Source: Bagarius yarrelli (taxonomy: Eukaryota; Chordata; Actinopteri; Siluriformes; Sisoridae). Taken from it: DNA of 64,000 bases. Numbering within the stretch: position 1 is the first letter of the stretch; every line of letters starts with the position of its first letter. Of the stretch, positions 32,120-44,455 are shown one piece after another. Both the position numbers and the translations under genes were made by a program. The DNA lies in assembly GCA_005784505.1 (NCBI GenBank), contig VCAZ01000107.1, positions 496,001-560,000 of the forward strand, in the 5' to 3' direction. The notes beneath the pieces were generated by a model. The model did not search any database and was not told where the DNA came from. It saw only the letters and a program-made list of their open reading frames with translations.

Positions 32120-33930
32120 TAGGAAGTGAACCCGGAAGCGCTAGTATTCCAGCCATGGTGCCCTCTGGTGGAGGGAGGGCAGAATAGTTACAGTAGCCCC
32201 TCTCCAGGCATTCTACGTAGCCGTCCGCGGGGTCGAGGAGCAGGTCCTTCAGGGTGTTCCGCATGGTAATCACGAATGAGAGAGAGATCAAGTATATCAC
32301 ATGCTTTTACCCATGACTGTTCCTCAGGCCCATACCCCTCCCAGTCCACCAAATACTCAAGTAGCCCCCCCCCTGCTCCGAGAGTCCAGGATCTCATGTA
32401 CCTGATACGCTGGTGCCCCCTTTAGTTTGATGGAAGCAGGGGGTGTGGGTGACTTGGGAGTTTTCATGCTGTGGCTTGAGTAGTGAGACGTGAAATGCTA
32501 TACAAGGGGGCAAGTTCGAGCTAATAGGTGACTGGGTTGATCTGCTTAAGAATTTTAAATTGACCTACGTACTTGGGGCCCAGTTTCTTACAGGGAAGAC
32601 AAAGACGTAGATCCTTGGTAGATAACCACACAAGCTGACCTGGTTGATACTGGGGATAAGGGCGTCGCCTACGATTTGCCTGGATGGACTGAGACCGGAT
32701 GGCTCTTTGTAACCTTACATGAGCGCTTTCCCAGACATTGTCACTTCTTTCCATCCAGTCTTCTATGGCGGAAACCATAGACGGCTCTCCTGACCAGAAA
32801 ACATAGGGAGTTGGTACCCCAACACACATTGGAAGAGCGTAGTGAGTTTTGAATTCGCTCCACCGGGACTGTTCCTGAGCGCAGCAGATATCGCCCCAAC
32901 TGTGCACTGTGCGTACATGCTCCACATGTTGAGAGTATGTGTGGGAATAGATGAGAATATCATCAAGATATCCAATGACTGACACGTTGAGTAGGTCACG
33001 AAACACATCATTAATAAATGCTTGGAAGACTGCCGAGGCATTAGACAATCCGTAAGGCATGACTAGGTACTCGGTGGTGATGAAAGCGGTGTCTACTCGT
33101 CGCCCTTATGTATGCAAATGAGGTTGTATGCGCTGCGCAGATCGAGCTTTGTGAAGAATATTGCTTCTTGTAACTGTTCCAGCACCACTGGAACTAGTGG
33201 AAGAGGGTACCGATACTTCACAGTGACATTATTCAGCCCTCGGTAGTCGATGCAGAACAAAAGTTCAATGGCACAATCCCCGGGGCTAATGGGGAGCAGA
33301 TCATGATACTCCTTGGGAACCTTGGCAAGGTCCAGCTTAACAATGGAGACATGGCAGAGACATGGCAGGAATTTTCAAATGTTCTACAAGATGTAAGTCA
33401 ATCAGGTTGAGCTGCATGGGCTCGGAGTCCTCTCGAGAAGCACACACAGTAACATCACAAGAGGCATAAGCTTGAACCTCCTTCACTGTAGGACAGTTTT
33501 GGAGCAGATTGTCCAGCCGTACAGCTTTAGCTACATACTCCGAAAAAGTTCCAGCATCATCCTGACAAACCAGCTGAGGATCTGAATCCCATACCGCTGC
33601 TGCCCAGTCTAGCGCTCTCCCAGTAAGTGATGACGAAAGAAAAGCGCCTTTTCTTACTGTCGTCGTAAATGCCCTTGGTTGATTCATGAAGATGATCTAG
33701 CACTGACGAAGAAAACCTCTGCAGCCTTCAAACTAGTCCGGAAGGGAAAATGGGGTGCAAGCAGCGCAAGGTCAGGAAACAGGCAAAGATAAAAAAAAAA
33801 ATAAAAAAAACAGTAAACATGAACAAACGCTTGGTATGCCGCATAGCAAACAATACTTTGCAATGCCTTAGCGGTGTGCTACAACTCAAATAATGCGCCA
33901 AACAGGAAGTGAACCTGGAAGCGCTAGTAT
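32120..33930 (-). mobile_element. Ty3/Gypsy chromovirus-type LTR retrotransposon, internally deleted
   Basis: Read on the minus strand it shows a gag remnant (33687-33337, SLTGRALDWAAAVW) and then a pol remnant with PKEYHDLLP. An abrupt join follows to the RT core CIDYRGLNNVTVKYRYPLP (about 33250-33190) and MPYGLSNASAVFQAFIN / VIGYLDDILIYS (33060-32930). The same frame then jumps directly into integrase C-terminal sequence (GEPSMV, AHVRLQRA, QPGQLVWLSTKDLRL, KLGPKYVGQFKILKQINP). A chromodomain (EYLVDWEGYGPEEQSW) ends near 32190. Gag C-terminus, protease, RNase H and the integrase core are missing. A roughly 30-bp direct repeat (AGGAAGTGAACCCGGAAGCG at 32121 and a near copy at 33903) may be LTR remains. 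It is non-functional. Confidence 0.85.
32160..32171 (-). promoter_or_regulatory. CTCF-core-like motif beside LTR remnant
   Basis: The minus strand reads CCACCAGAGGGC, which fits the CTCF core consensus. It lies just outside the direct-repeat remnant of the Ty3 element. Binding is not demonstrated. Confidence 0.3.
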
Positions 33931-34124
33931 TCCCGGCAACGGCGCCCTCCTTGCGGTGCAGGTTGCAGTACCAATTGTTGACCACTAGTTGCAAAAAGTT
34001 ATAGACGCTGAAAACAGCCTTTTGCTATAATAGTCAAATACCGAAATCAATTACTGGTCACTTAAATGGTAAAGGATATTTAATGTAAGTTTAAATAAAT
34101 TGGAGTTGTGCATGAGGACTTTTA

Positions 34125-34500
34125 TTGCATTTACATTAACTTTCACAGCATTAAGCAGACAATCTTTTCCAAAGCGACAAAAATGTCTCATTATTGAACA
34201 GTACTGGTACAATAGATTACAAATCAAAGCCCACAAAAACTTACAAAAATGCAGCATAGATTATTTCTGGTGTTAAATGTCATGTGCAGGTATCAACTCT
34301 TGAGGACAGTCAGTAACTCTGCTGTTCTGACATTGATGGGAAGTTCATTCATCTTGGTGCCAGAACAAAGAAAAGTCTAGATGCAGACCTACCTTGTGTT
34401 CTAGGAGATGGTGAAACCAGTCGAGCGGTACTTGTGGATCTGAGGAAGCATGGTGCTTTGCGAGGATTGATAAGTTTTTGGAGGTGAGACGGTGCTGCTA
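34125..34500. repeat. Unclassified interspersed repeat with SINE-like head
   Basis: It starts with TTGCATTTACATTAACTTTC and CATTAAGCAGACAATCTTTT, like the tail of the fish tRNA-SINE copies. It then runs through GATGGGAAGTTCATTCATCT and GTGCCAGAACAAAGAAAAGT, wording I associate with a widespread fish repeat. No coding potential, and the family is uncertain. Confidence 0.4.
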
Positions 34501-36185
34501 CTGGGAGTCATTGAAGGGAGCGCAGCAGTGGAGTGGTAAACTGCTTTTTTGGTGTCTCTTTTCCAGTAACGCTATTTCACAATTTCACGTTCACGAGCTG
34601 CTTATTTAAACTTATTGAGTTGTTTTCAGCAGAGAAGACAGGATTCAGGTGCTCTTTCTGTATCGCTCACAAAACTGGCCATTCGTTAAACTTAAAAGAA
34701 GCAGCCATCACATTCTATTTCTGATGTCATCTTTTACATTTGGGTTTTATTAAATAATGAACCTATAAAATGTACATTTTAACAGCCAATCTGTTTCCAG
34801 CCAATTTTTACAAATCAAAATCAATTTTAAAAAGCCCAATCTGGCAACCCAGATCGCATCACGGCTGTTGAGGATGCGATCAAGTTTTTTTGTTTTGTTT
34901 TACTGCATAGGCAGAACGATGGAGTTTGGATCGTTAAGAGGAGGTGGAGTGTGTCTGATGGTAAACAACAGCTGGTGCAACGACGCAACACTTTATCTCT
35001 TTATCACTCTACCTCTACCCACAATGCTGTAGCACAGAACTCCTGAATCAGTTAATACTCTAAAGAATGATTAGTATGTTATATACTGTAAAGCCAATTA
35101 ATAGCTTCTTTGATTTGAGATTTTACAACATTTCACGTAAAACCCTTGAGTTCAGTTACATAGTCAAGCAGGATTACAGTCTGTTATTCTAATTAAGGAA
35201 TCTGTCTTTGTTAGAGTTTTATGACAAGGTTGAAAGTTGCAGAACTCTAAACTCAAATTATTATTTTTACATTTTAATCCTCATCTAATGCAAGCTAATT
35301 TAGCTTTATAGCTAATAAAAAAGCTAATATATAGCTTTAATATACCAAAAATAAATCAGTCTGTTCCCAGGTAGTCTGTTACACTCTGTTCCTGTCTAAA
35401 GCAGCCCTCCTTTAAGGGAGAGACCCTCATTCACTGCTGCCAGGCTTTTTTAACATAGCCTAATGTTCTTGGATTAGCTCACGGGTACAGTTAAAAAGTC
35501 AAGGACAGTGAATTAGTGGCTCTGGTCTGATAGATTAAGCTGTGCGGGTTGTCTACTAGCTGGTTGTGGATTGTTTTCATGGCTCTTCCAGCATGCTAGT
35601 GCAAAAGCCATAGGGCTTAAGAATGCAACCGACACCAGTAAGTTATAGAGTATACCTATGATAAGAATACCTTTGTCCAGCCAAGCATATATTTGTCAAG
35701 AGGGGGAGAAGCTTTGAACATCAAGACTTAGCTAGGCGTTAGCGGACTAGACATAATCTTATCTTAACCTTGGGGCTCACCATTAGATAAAAAAAACTGT
35801 TGAGCTTTTCAAGAAGTCTGACAGTCCCTTTGGTCAAGCTCTATTGTGGTTGTACTGTACAAATGAAAACCTTCACCTTCACTTCAAACTTTCTTATGCC
35901 CGAATGGAGAAGTTGGAAAGGGTCAGCTTTATATCCACCCTTAACCTCAGTAAAGGGTTATAGCAAAATCAAAGACCACTTTTAGAGAAATAAAGATTTT
36001 CATCAATATGCAGTGGTCTTGTGTTTACTGTTTGGTCGATATATTCATGTTATTTTACTTAAACATTATCTCTAAAAAAAATTAAACTCAGTCTGATTTT
36101 AATTTTTTTAAGATTGATAAGTACAGTTTGTAAAATGTTTCAGGCGGTGTAAAATAAAGTTTTTTAGTTATCAAATTAATTTATT
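34501..36185. other. No recognisable feature
   Basis: Gene-free, AT-rich. Short open frames (for example 34533-34724 and 35800-35985) show no domain. Confidence 0.5.
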
Positions 36186-36189
36186 AATT

Positions 36190-36520
36190 TATCTTCTATA
36201 CCCGCTTATTCCCTAATTCGGGGTCACGGGGATCTGATGGAGTCTATCCCAGCCGTCTCTGAAAGGGTGAAAGGCAGGACACCCTGGACAGGTCGCCGGT
36301 CTATGACAGGGCCACACACACACTCTCACTCCTATGGGCAATTTAGAGTCACCAATCAATCTAACATACATGTTTTTCAACTGTGAGAGGAAACCCACGC
36401 CAGCACAAGGAGAACATACAAACTCCACACAGAAAGACCCCTGTCCGGGAATTGAACCCGGGACCTTCTCGCTGTAAGGCAACAGTGCTTATCTGCCACC
36501 GTGGTGCCGTGCTGCCCTAG
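36190..36520 (-). mobile_element. DANA-type tRNA-derived SINE, antisense
   Basis: The reverse complement starts GGGCAGCACGGCACCACGGT, has a B-box-like GGGTTCAATTCCC, then GTGTGGAGTTTGTATGTTCT, the AATTTAGAGTCACC region in antisense, and ends near GGGTATAGAAGATAAATTAA. This is a longer copy of the family at 30.07 kb. It retains the central segment missing there. Confidence 0.88.
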
Positions 36521-36529
36521 TTATTAAAT

Positions 36530-37620
36530 TATTAATGTGTTCTGCTATTTCTGTATGTGGATGTGAGTAGAGTTTTGACACTGTACACACTGTATAACTG
36601 TGTGTACTGTGACAATTTATCAGGAAGACCAATGTTAAATGCATTGCAGTAATCAAGCCATGATAAAGGCATGAATCTGTTAATATTTCTAACGTTAAAA
36701 AATGGTGTTTTTAAAACTATTTTAATATAGGCATCGAGCATTAGTTGAGGATCAAAAATAATTCAAAGATTGTGTACGGGGATTGATGGGGTAACAAAGC
36801 CACAATCAGTTATCAATTTAGAACTATTTAATTTACGTAAAGCAAGACATAAGCGTTGTAACAGCAAGATTAGGATTAGGGTGTGTGCTATAATTGAGTA
36901 TAATCGACAATAAAACGAAACCCTAACCCAAAGTAACGAATGATTTTCCCCAGAGGCAACATATAAATGCCAAACAAGATAGGCCCAAGCACAGAACCCT
37001 GCGAGACACCCTGCTGAATTAATATTGGTGCTATACCAGACCATGTATGCAGTCTTGCAACAAAGACAGCAGCAGATACTGTATTAAAAGCAGCAGTGTC
37101 TAACAGGAGCAAATTACTACAGGCTCTCATGTCAACAGAAATAATAAGATTGTTTGTAAACCGGACTAGAGCAGTCTCACTGGTATGACCAGATCTAAAT
37201 ACGGATTGGAATACTTCTAAGGTATTCTTTATGGACAGGTATTTTTCCAACTGACCAGCAACAACTTGTTTAAGAATCCTATCCAAAAAATGCTCAATGC
37301 TCAATTCCCAAAAGTTGGGAAACGCTCCTTGGTCGAATTTAGAGAAGCAGAGAATGACGGTTCACAGGTCCATAATTTATGATCACTGAAATATAGCTCA
37401 TCATATCTAAGTTATAATATCACTACCCGTAGTAAAACCTAAATCCAGTATGTGGTCAGATTTATGAGTAGGGTAATCAACATGCTTGATTAAATTTAAA
37501 CAGTCAAATACATCCATCAAGTTATCTGTATGAAAACAGTCAGGGTTATCACCATGTATATTTATGTCCCTTTATATTTATAACATATTTGAATAGCTTG
37601 AAATGTTCGAGGTCTGTCGA
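36530..37620 (-). mobile_element. L2-clade LINE fragment, antisense
   Basis: Minus strand: endonuclease C-terminal wording (GDNPDCFHTDNLMDVFDC, HKSDHILDLGFTT) from about 37560 to 37430. RT follows in the open frame 37304-36888 (SGHTSETALVRFTNN, QQGVSQGSVLGPILFGIYML, with the YADD box degraded to IVDY). LDYCNAFN-type C-terminal wording is near 36650. The thumb and 3' UTR are largely lost. It is a deleted pseudocopy. Confidence 0.75.
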
Positions 37621-38815
37621 TATATGCATATCCGGGTGGCAGAAGCAAAGTTTAGATACAAATACATGTAAACCTGGAGGTAACAAGTGTTTGGCCAACC
37701 ACACCAAAGCAAAAGCAGTCAACACACTATTAAAGATTTATTAAAGATGCCACATCTCCAAAAAACAAAGAATGTCAGGTTTCCCTTCCAGGATGATATC
37801 ATAAAGAAATACTGCTTTCTTAATAATGGACTTCAGATGTTAAAATGTTATTACACTTATTCCCAAAAGACGAGATAAATTAAACGTGCATATTTAACCA
37901 TAAGTATTTAAAAGTCCCGAGTCCCAGGAAAGAAGCAGAGCACATTGATACCAGCCGAGAGCCCTGATGTAAATATCTTCGCCATCTTAACAGTTGAAGC
38001 GCTCAAAAAGCATTTTGTATACAATCACTGGGAGGCAAATGGCACTTAATGACAAGTCGCAGGTATCATTCAGCGTTTCAAATGTGAGAGCATCCATGTA
38101 TTCACACAGCCTTAGATATGTGGAGCACAGAGGGTGCTGCACAGTGTCCACACACACCGGCCCTTTTTGCACGTTTTTCTTACACTTTTTTTATATATTG
38201 AACGTCCTAGTTCCATAGAGTGAGGGACCTGACCATAACAAGGGACACAGAGAAACTCTACTACTACTTGGTAGGAAAGGTATAAAATGTCATTGTAAGG
38301 CTCTGCATCTACATCGAAATCATTTGGATTTGCTTTACCAGCACAAACTTGTGAGTGTCTGTGCAATCGCACATAGTGGAAAGTAGATTCTTTGGTTTGT
38401 GTCTGTTGGTCTGTCTTGGTCAGACTCATGTGACAGTTGGTGTTTGTTTTGCTTATTTTGGTTTCTTTGATTTTGATATATGGAGATGCTACTTAAACTG
38501 CATCAGTAAACTGTTGAAGAAGGTTTGATCATCGCTTTCTCAGACTTCATATATCATCTATATATAACTTTATCCAAGAACGGGAGAGAGAATTCTATTT
38601 CTATTGTGTCTATTTATTGTATTTTCATAACAGTGCTCATCACCTTGCTGTTGTATTGCTTTTTACTTCTAGCAGCCACTTTCTGATTACATACTTTCTA
38701 AATCTCTTAAATCCACATTTTCATTTTTCTACATATTTTTTAGTATTTTAAGTCTAAAAAACATGTCAATCTTTCAATTGTACAATTCTAAACACAGATG
38801 TCGTTGTTCTAAGCA
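37621..38815. other. No recognisable feature
   Basis: No family was recognised. An open frame on the minus strand (38429-38112) has no domain resemblance. Confidence 0.5.
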
Positions 38816-38819
38816 TTTC

Positions 38820-40395
38820 AATTTAATTCAATTTATTTTTATTTGTTTGGCGCTCTTTACAATGGTGATTGTCACAAAGCAGCTTTACACTATAATATTA
38901 AATTATAAGATAAAAATGAGACAGAAATCAGTTTGTCCCTGATGAGCAAGCCGGGGGTGACGGTGGCAAGGAAAAGGAAACCAGACAACAGAGAACCCAT
39001 CCTAATTTGGGTGAAAAACAGGTAGCAGGAATTATGTAGTTACACTGTGTGTGTTAGCAACTTAAATCATTAGTCCTTAAAGAACAGCTGGAACGTCTTT
39101 ATGGCAGAGTGGAAACGTCCTCGGTCACCCTGGTGATGTAATCATCAACTAGAGCAGGTCACAGGGAAGGGTCTGACAGCTCCGGAGTGGAGATGGCAGC
39201 TCAGTTGTGGCATATGTCGCTCAACAGTGAGAGAGAGAGAGGGGAAGGAATAAAGACAATAAAGAAGGAAAACATTGTCACATTGTCAACACAGTGTATT
39301 AAATTATTGGGTAATCAATGTAGAGTAAAGCATGGACTCCGGCAAGACTAACTAGGTCAGCATGACTAAAAGGAGAACCAGAGGGAAACACAGACATGAG
39401 GGCTCCCTGATATGTTAAGCAACCAGCCGCTCTCATCATCAACACCGTGATCAATAAGAGAGGGGAGGACAGCATCTGAACATACCAGATCACCATAATA
39501 CTCAACACCCATGAGTCCCCCGGATCTGCTCCTTTATCTAAGGGGAATCAATACAAAATGCTTGATTAAATAAGTATGTTTTTAGCCTGGACTTAAACAC
39601 TGAGACTGTGTCTGATTCCCGAACATACATAGGGAGGCTATTCCATAGCACTGGGGCTCTGTAAGAAAAGGCTCTGCCCCCTGCTGTAGTTTTTATAATT
39701 ACTGTAGTACTTACAGGCAGCCTGCATCCTTTGATCGGCGTGGCGGAACGTAAGACACTAGAAGTTCGCTCAAGTACTGCGGTGCGAGACCATTTAGAGC
39801 TTTATAAGTTAAAAGTAGTATTTTAAAATCGATGCGGTGTCTCACTGGGAGACAATGCAGTGTGTATAAGACCGGCGTGATGTGCTCGTATCTTTTAGTT
39901 TTAGTGAGGACTCTCGCTGCTGCGTTCTGGACTGAAGTTTATTAATGCACCTAGTTGTACATCCAGACAGTAAAGCGTTACAGTAGTCCAGCCTGGATGA
40001 GATAAACGCATGAACTCATTTTTCTGCATCATTTAGTGACAAAATATGAGATGATAAAACGCTATCCTGCTAATATTATCGACATGGGCTTCAAATGAGA
40101 GATTGGAGTCTAAAATCACACCCAGAACTTTTACTGTTGCACTCGGTGAAACAGAAAGACTGTCTAGGGTTAAGGTGTGATCAGGAAGCTTACTTTTAGC
40201 TACATGCGGCCCTAGAACCAGAACCTCCGTCTTGTCAGACGTTCAGGAAATTGCTTAACATCCAATCTCTTATTTCCTTCACAAATTGCTCAACTTTAAT
40301 AAACTGGACTTTCGCATCAGGACTAGATAAGACGTATAACTGTGTGTCATCAGCGTAACAGTGAAAACTGAAATCATTTGCATAAGTGTTCTATT
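38820..40395 (-). mobile_element. L2-type LINE 3' half, antisense (copy A)
   Basis: The plus strand begins with the L2-like tail TTTATTTTTATTTGTTTGGC, then 3' UTR sequence. RT C-terminal wording (LDYCNALL, AARVLTKTKRYEH region around 39900) is antisense. It ends near 40390 with the YADDTQLYV box in antisense. About 1.3 kb is closely similar to 46.83-48.15 kb, including the same CATATCAGGGAGCCCTCATG segment, so both are copies of one subfamily. Confidence 0.8.
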
Positions 40396-41790
40396 GAACA
40401 TCTTATTTTGGCCATTTCTTTGTGATTGTTGCACTATCGTCCTAAAACCTCTGACGTTACAATAATACTGGAGCTGAGTAAAAAGTTATTTTTAAAATGC
40501 ACCACCTTGTTCATGTTGGATACAAAAGGCAAAACCAAATATCTAAGCCAAATCATTAAAGATTTAGTCTGCAGGAATTTAGTGGACACAATTCAAAGAG
40601 CTGGGAGGTCACAATGTTTACTTGGGCTTACCTGAAACTAACTCAGTGTCACCTGATCGCTGTGGCCTAGAGTTAACCATTGGTGTGTCTCTATGTAGCC
40701 CTTACTGCAGAAACGATTTCCACACTGCCGATTTGACTTGTGTTGCATTCAGGGCTGGACAGGGACAAAAATGCTGCCCTGGCATTTTGGACCACACCGG
40801 TCCACTACACAAGATGAAAAATACCTGCCCATCTTTTTTTGCAGCGTCTGTCTGAAAGTCCTTCTTTTTCTCATGCAATTTCTCTAGGCCTCCTTGTGTT
40901 TTTTCTCCATCTCTCTCTGACTATTTTAACAGATACACACTGATGCGCCATAGCCAAAAATGAAAATTGTCCAAAGATGTGATTGGTTTAGCCCTATGGC
41001 AATTAAACAAACTGCTGCAGATTAAATCTCTCATATGCCAGTATGTCCAGAAAATAAATCTATATACACTATACTGACTTTTTTTGACAAATATGTTTGT
41101 CAAAGACCCCTACTTCATCAACGAATTAAGCAGAAAAAAGGAATAGGCTGGCAAGATTTTTATGGGCAGATCAAAAACAATATGAGATGTATCACCCCAA
41201 ATAGTATGTCAGCCCAGCGGGAAAATGCCAGATGGCCAGTCTGCCCCGGCTGAAGAGCAAATCCAAATGATTTATTACACAAGGTCTGTGATGTGTCTGT
41301 GTCTGTGAGACTTTATGTACAATCATGAAAAAAAAAAAAAAAGCAAAACTGGTAGACAAAAATAATTAAAACAAAACCTCTAAACCTGAAACATTTGCCA
41401 TTTCAGCCTCTCATCTGCAACACTAGAGCACACGTGCAAGAGGATTACACATGTGTTTTATAGGAATCAGAATAATTATGCCCAAACGCAAACACTTGCT
41501 GATCACCTTTACAATCATTCTTCCGTTACAGCCAAGCCCACCTGCTACAGACCGGTTATGCTGTCACTGCACGCAAAATCAAATCAAACAATTCACATTT
41601 GCAATTTAAACACTCCACTAGTCTAATATTTTGAGAGATCGATAGAGGCAGTGGGGTAAAACAATCTTTATGGGTTATATTTGTTAACTGTTAAAACTCT
41701 GTAAAGGAATGATAAATAATAAAGACATTCTGTGATATGGATGGAGCTCAAACGTCTGGCATAGTGCCCATGTCAGACTCCTCTACGTTT
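40396..41790. other. No recognisable feature
   Basis: AT-rich sequence without recognisable coding or repeat families. A poly-A run at 41328-41342 may mark an old retroinsertion. Confidence 0.45.
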
Positions 41791-41794
41791 GTTC

Positions 41795-42595
41795 ATCAAA
41801 TATCACTTTCCACAACTATAGTACACACAGTGCTGAGCAGAGGAGATTGACGCAGGTCAGCCGGTCCTGATAACATAACTGAATGTGTGCTTGGGACTTG
41901 TGCTGAACAACTGGTGCAAGTCGTCACTGACATTTTCAACTTGTCACTGACCCATACCAGTGTCCCCACATGTCTGAAAACTACAACCATTATACCAGTG
42001 CCCAAGCGTTCCTCTGCAAAGTGTCTGAATGAGTTTCCACTTGTTGGATCTACCACCCCCATTTTTATGAAGTGCTTTGAGAAGCTAGGTCTAAGTTACC
42101 TCATAGCAAGTCTCTCCCACCTACACTGGACCCACACCAGTTTGTCTACTGTCCGAATAGGTCAGTGGAGGATGCCATTTCCACAGCTATTCATCTAGCT
42201 CTCACCCACCTAGACAATAGGAATGCATACATTCAGATATTATTCATCGATTTCCGCTCTGCTTTTAATACAGTTGCCCCAATTAAAGTGATTGCTAAGC
42301 TCACTGACCCAGTTATCTGAACATGCATATGCAGTTGGATTATGGACTTCCTGATAAATAGACCTCAGTCTGTAAGGTTAGATAATCACACATCCTTAAC
42401 CCTCATACTGAACACCGGTGTCCCACAAGGCTGGTTTCTGAACCCACTGCTTTACTCCCTGATCACCCATGACTGTGCTCCGTGACATAACTCAAACATC
42501 TTCATCAAATATGCAGATGGTACCACAGTTGTTGGTTAAATCAGTAACAACAATGAATCAGCCTACAGGGAGGACATCCAAAGCCTGTCAGAATA
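41795..42595 (+). mobile_element. Rex1-like LINE RT fragment
   Basis: Plus-strand translations, broken by frameshifts, give GTCAEQLVQVVTDIFNLSLT, VPTCLKTTTIIPVPKRSS, PIFMKCFEKL, NAYIQILFIDFRSAFNTVAP near 42220, the NTGVPQG box near 42415 and NNNESAYREDIQSL near 42550. There is no 5' endonuclease region and no 3' UTR. It is the same family as 3.7 and 45.5-50 kb. Confidence 0.8.
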
Positions 42596-43884
42596 GTGTT
42601 CCAGTTACAACCTTACAGATTCCACAAGGACGTCGACACCATAAAGAGGAGCAAGGAGGATGCCAAGGCCAAGGGTGGAGCAATAATAAGGGCGGACACG
42701 AGGGAGAGCAAGAACCAGGGCAAGGCTAGAGGGGTAGTAATAAACACAACACGGCCAAAGAGTGGTGATGCCAGAAGGGGAAGCGAGAACCAGAATAAGG
42801 CCAGAGGAGGGAATTAAAAACCAGCAACATTCTCAGCTAGGGCGCTGAGAAATGTCCTCAGTCAGCGGGTGAAGTAATTCTCTGGGTCAAGCCAGGAAGC
42901 GGAGCCATGTACGGAGCTGGCCCATGGGGCGGAAAAAGATCCAGAGCAGAGCCAGGGGGTGGAGTTAAGTTTAGGGCATGCACTGGAAAGCCTGAACATT
43001 TTTTAGAATGGCATTGTTTATTTTATTTTATTTTATGGAGACTGCAGTTGGAAAACATGAAAGGAAAAACTTGAGAACAGTCTGGACAGTCATTGTAATG
43101 TGTTCATCGTATTAAAGTGAAGAGTTCATCATAAGAAGCTTAGTGTGTTTGTGTGCATTTCTGATTTTATAGTTAAGTCATAGCCATAATGAGAACCCTG
43201 GAGGGCCGGAGCCAGATCCAGAGCAAAGACAGGGAGTGGATCCAGAACAGAGCCAGTGGAAAATAATACCAAACTCCACTTGTGCCCCTAAGCAGCAAAA
43301 CAGTGGAGGGGCAGTGATGCTGGCTTGCACACCTGGTCAGAAGACTTGGCCTTTTGGTCCGTGGCATGGATGGGCTCAGGCATTGGCTCTGGCATAGTTG
43401 TCATGGCAGACACAGGCTTGGTGTCCATGGTGGGCTCGGCTGATCCTTAGTTCACTTTCTATGTGGGTGGCTGGCTAGACTTCTTGTTTGGAAAGGAGCT
43501 GGTTGGCTTTTCCATTGCCAGACCCAAGGTGAATGAAGACATTGCTAGCAAGCACATCACCAACAAATGCCACAAGGTCCCTTTCCAGAGGGCTTGGCCT
43601 TTGTTCAGCTGAGTAAAAAAAAGTGCACAGGCTGATGTATGGAAAGCTGGTGACGGGCACCAAGTCAAGAAAGTCACTAATGTGGTCCTCCAGTGACCCA
43701 TCAACTTACTTAAGTTGTGGGGAAAGAGAGATAAGCTGTTTGGGTCTTGCATTCTGTCACATGAGAATGAAAGGTAATAGGGAAGTTGGATGCAACAGAA
43801 CTTTATTAGAAACAAAGCCAATAATACTCAAACAAACAAAGGACTGGTATAGGAACTAAACTATAAAACAAACAAAGGAACAGG
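42596..43884. other. Unclassified segment with internal similarity
   Basis: Two stretches share related wording: AGCCAGATCCAGAGCAAAGA near 43208, and AAGATCCAGAGCAGAGCCAG near 42940. They suggest a degraded repeated unit. Open frames at 42596-42817 and 43821-43459 show no domain. No assignment was possible. Confidence 0.35.
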
Positions 43885-44455
43885 ATTTAGCTGATTATCA
43901 CATTATATTCCTCCACATCCTCTGCGCTTTTAAAACTCTGGCAATTTGATAATACCTAGAATAATAAAATTAACTGCAGGCGGCAGATCTTATCTAGAGC
44001 CCAAACTATAGCCCTGAAATAATCTACATAACACTGTTCGTAAAGCAGACACACTCTGTCAGTTTGAATCTGGATTAAAGATGTATCTTTTTAACCTGTT
44101 TTACACATAATAAACGTACCCATTTTTCTTATCTAAAAGTATTAAAGGATTGTTAGACTGCAATTATTAGGTCAACCGGAACTGGAAACAATTAAAAATG
44201 TACTTGTTACATTGCTAAAGGAATTGCATCTACGCTAATATTAGTATTCTGTCTTATTCCGAGGTCAGTGTTGCCACAAGATCTAGTACATGAGCCCCAG
44301 AGAAAGATCCTTAGTGAAGACTGCCTTTTTAGTTAGTGTTCACTATTGTACTTGTATTAACACATTATTTTACTATTTTATTTTGTAAAGCTGCTTTAAC
44401 ACAATCTCTACTGGTAAAAGCGCTATATGAATAAATGTGACTTTACTTGATTAGC
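43885..44455 (+). mobile_element. L2 LINE 3' end
   Basis: It aligns by eye with 2940-3677: CCTCCACATCCTCTGCGCT, AACTGCAGGCGGCAGAT, GCAGACACACTCTG, and the terminal AAAGCGCTATATGAATAAAT tail. Only RT C-terminal codons and the 3' UTR remain. Confidence 0.8.

Noticed and set aside
36213..36482. Minus-strand open frame of 89 codons
   Set aside because: Lies wholly within an antisense SINE.
43459..43821. 120-codon minus-strand frame
   Set aside because: No recognisable domain and surrounded by repeat debris; no support as a gene.
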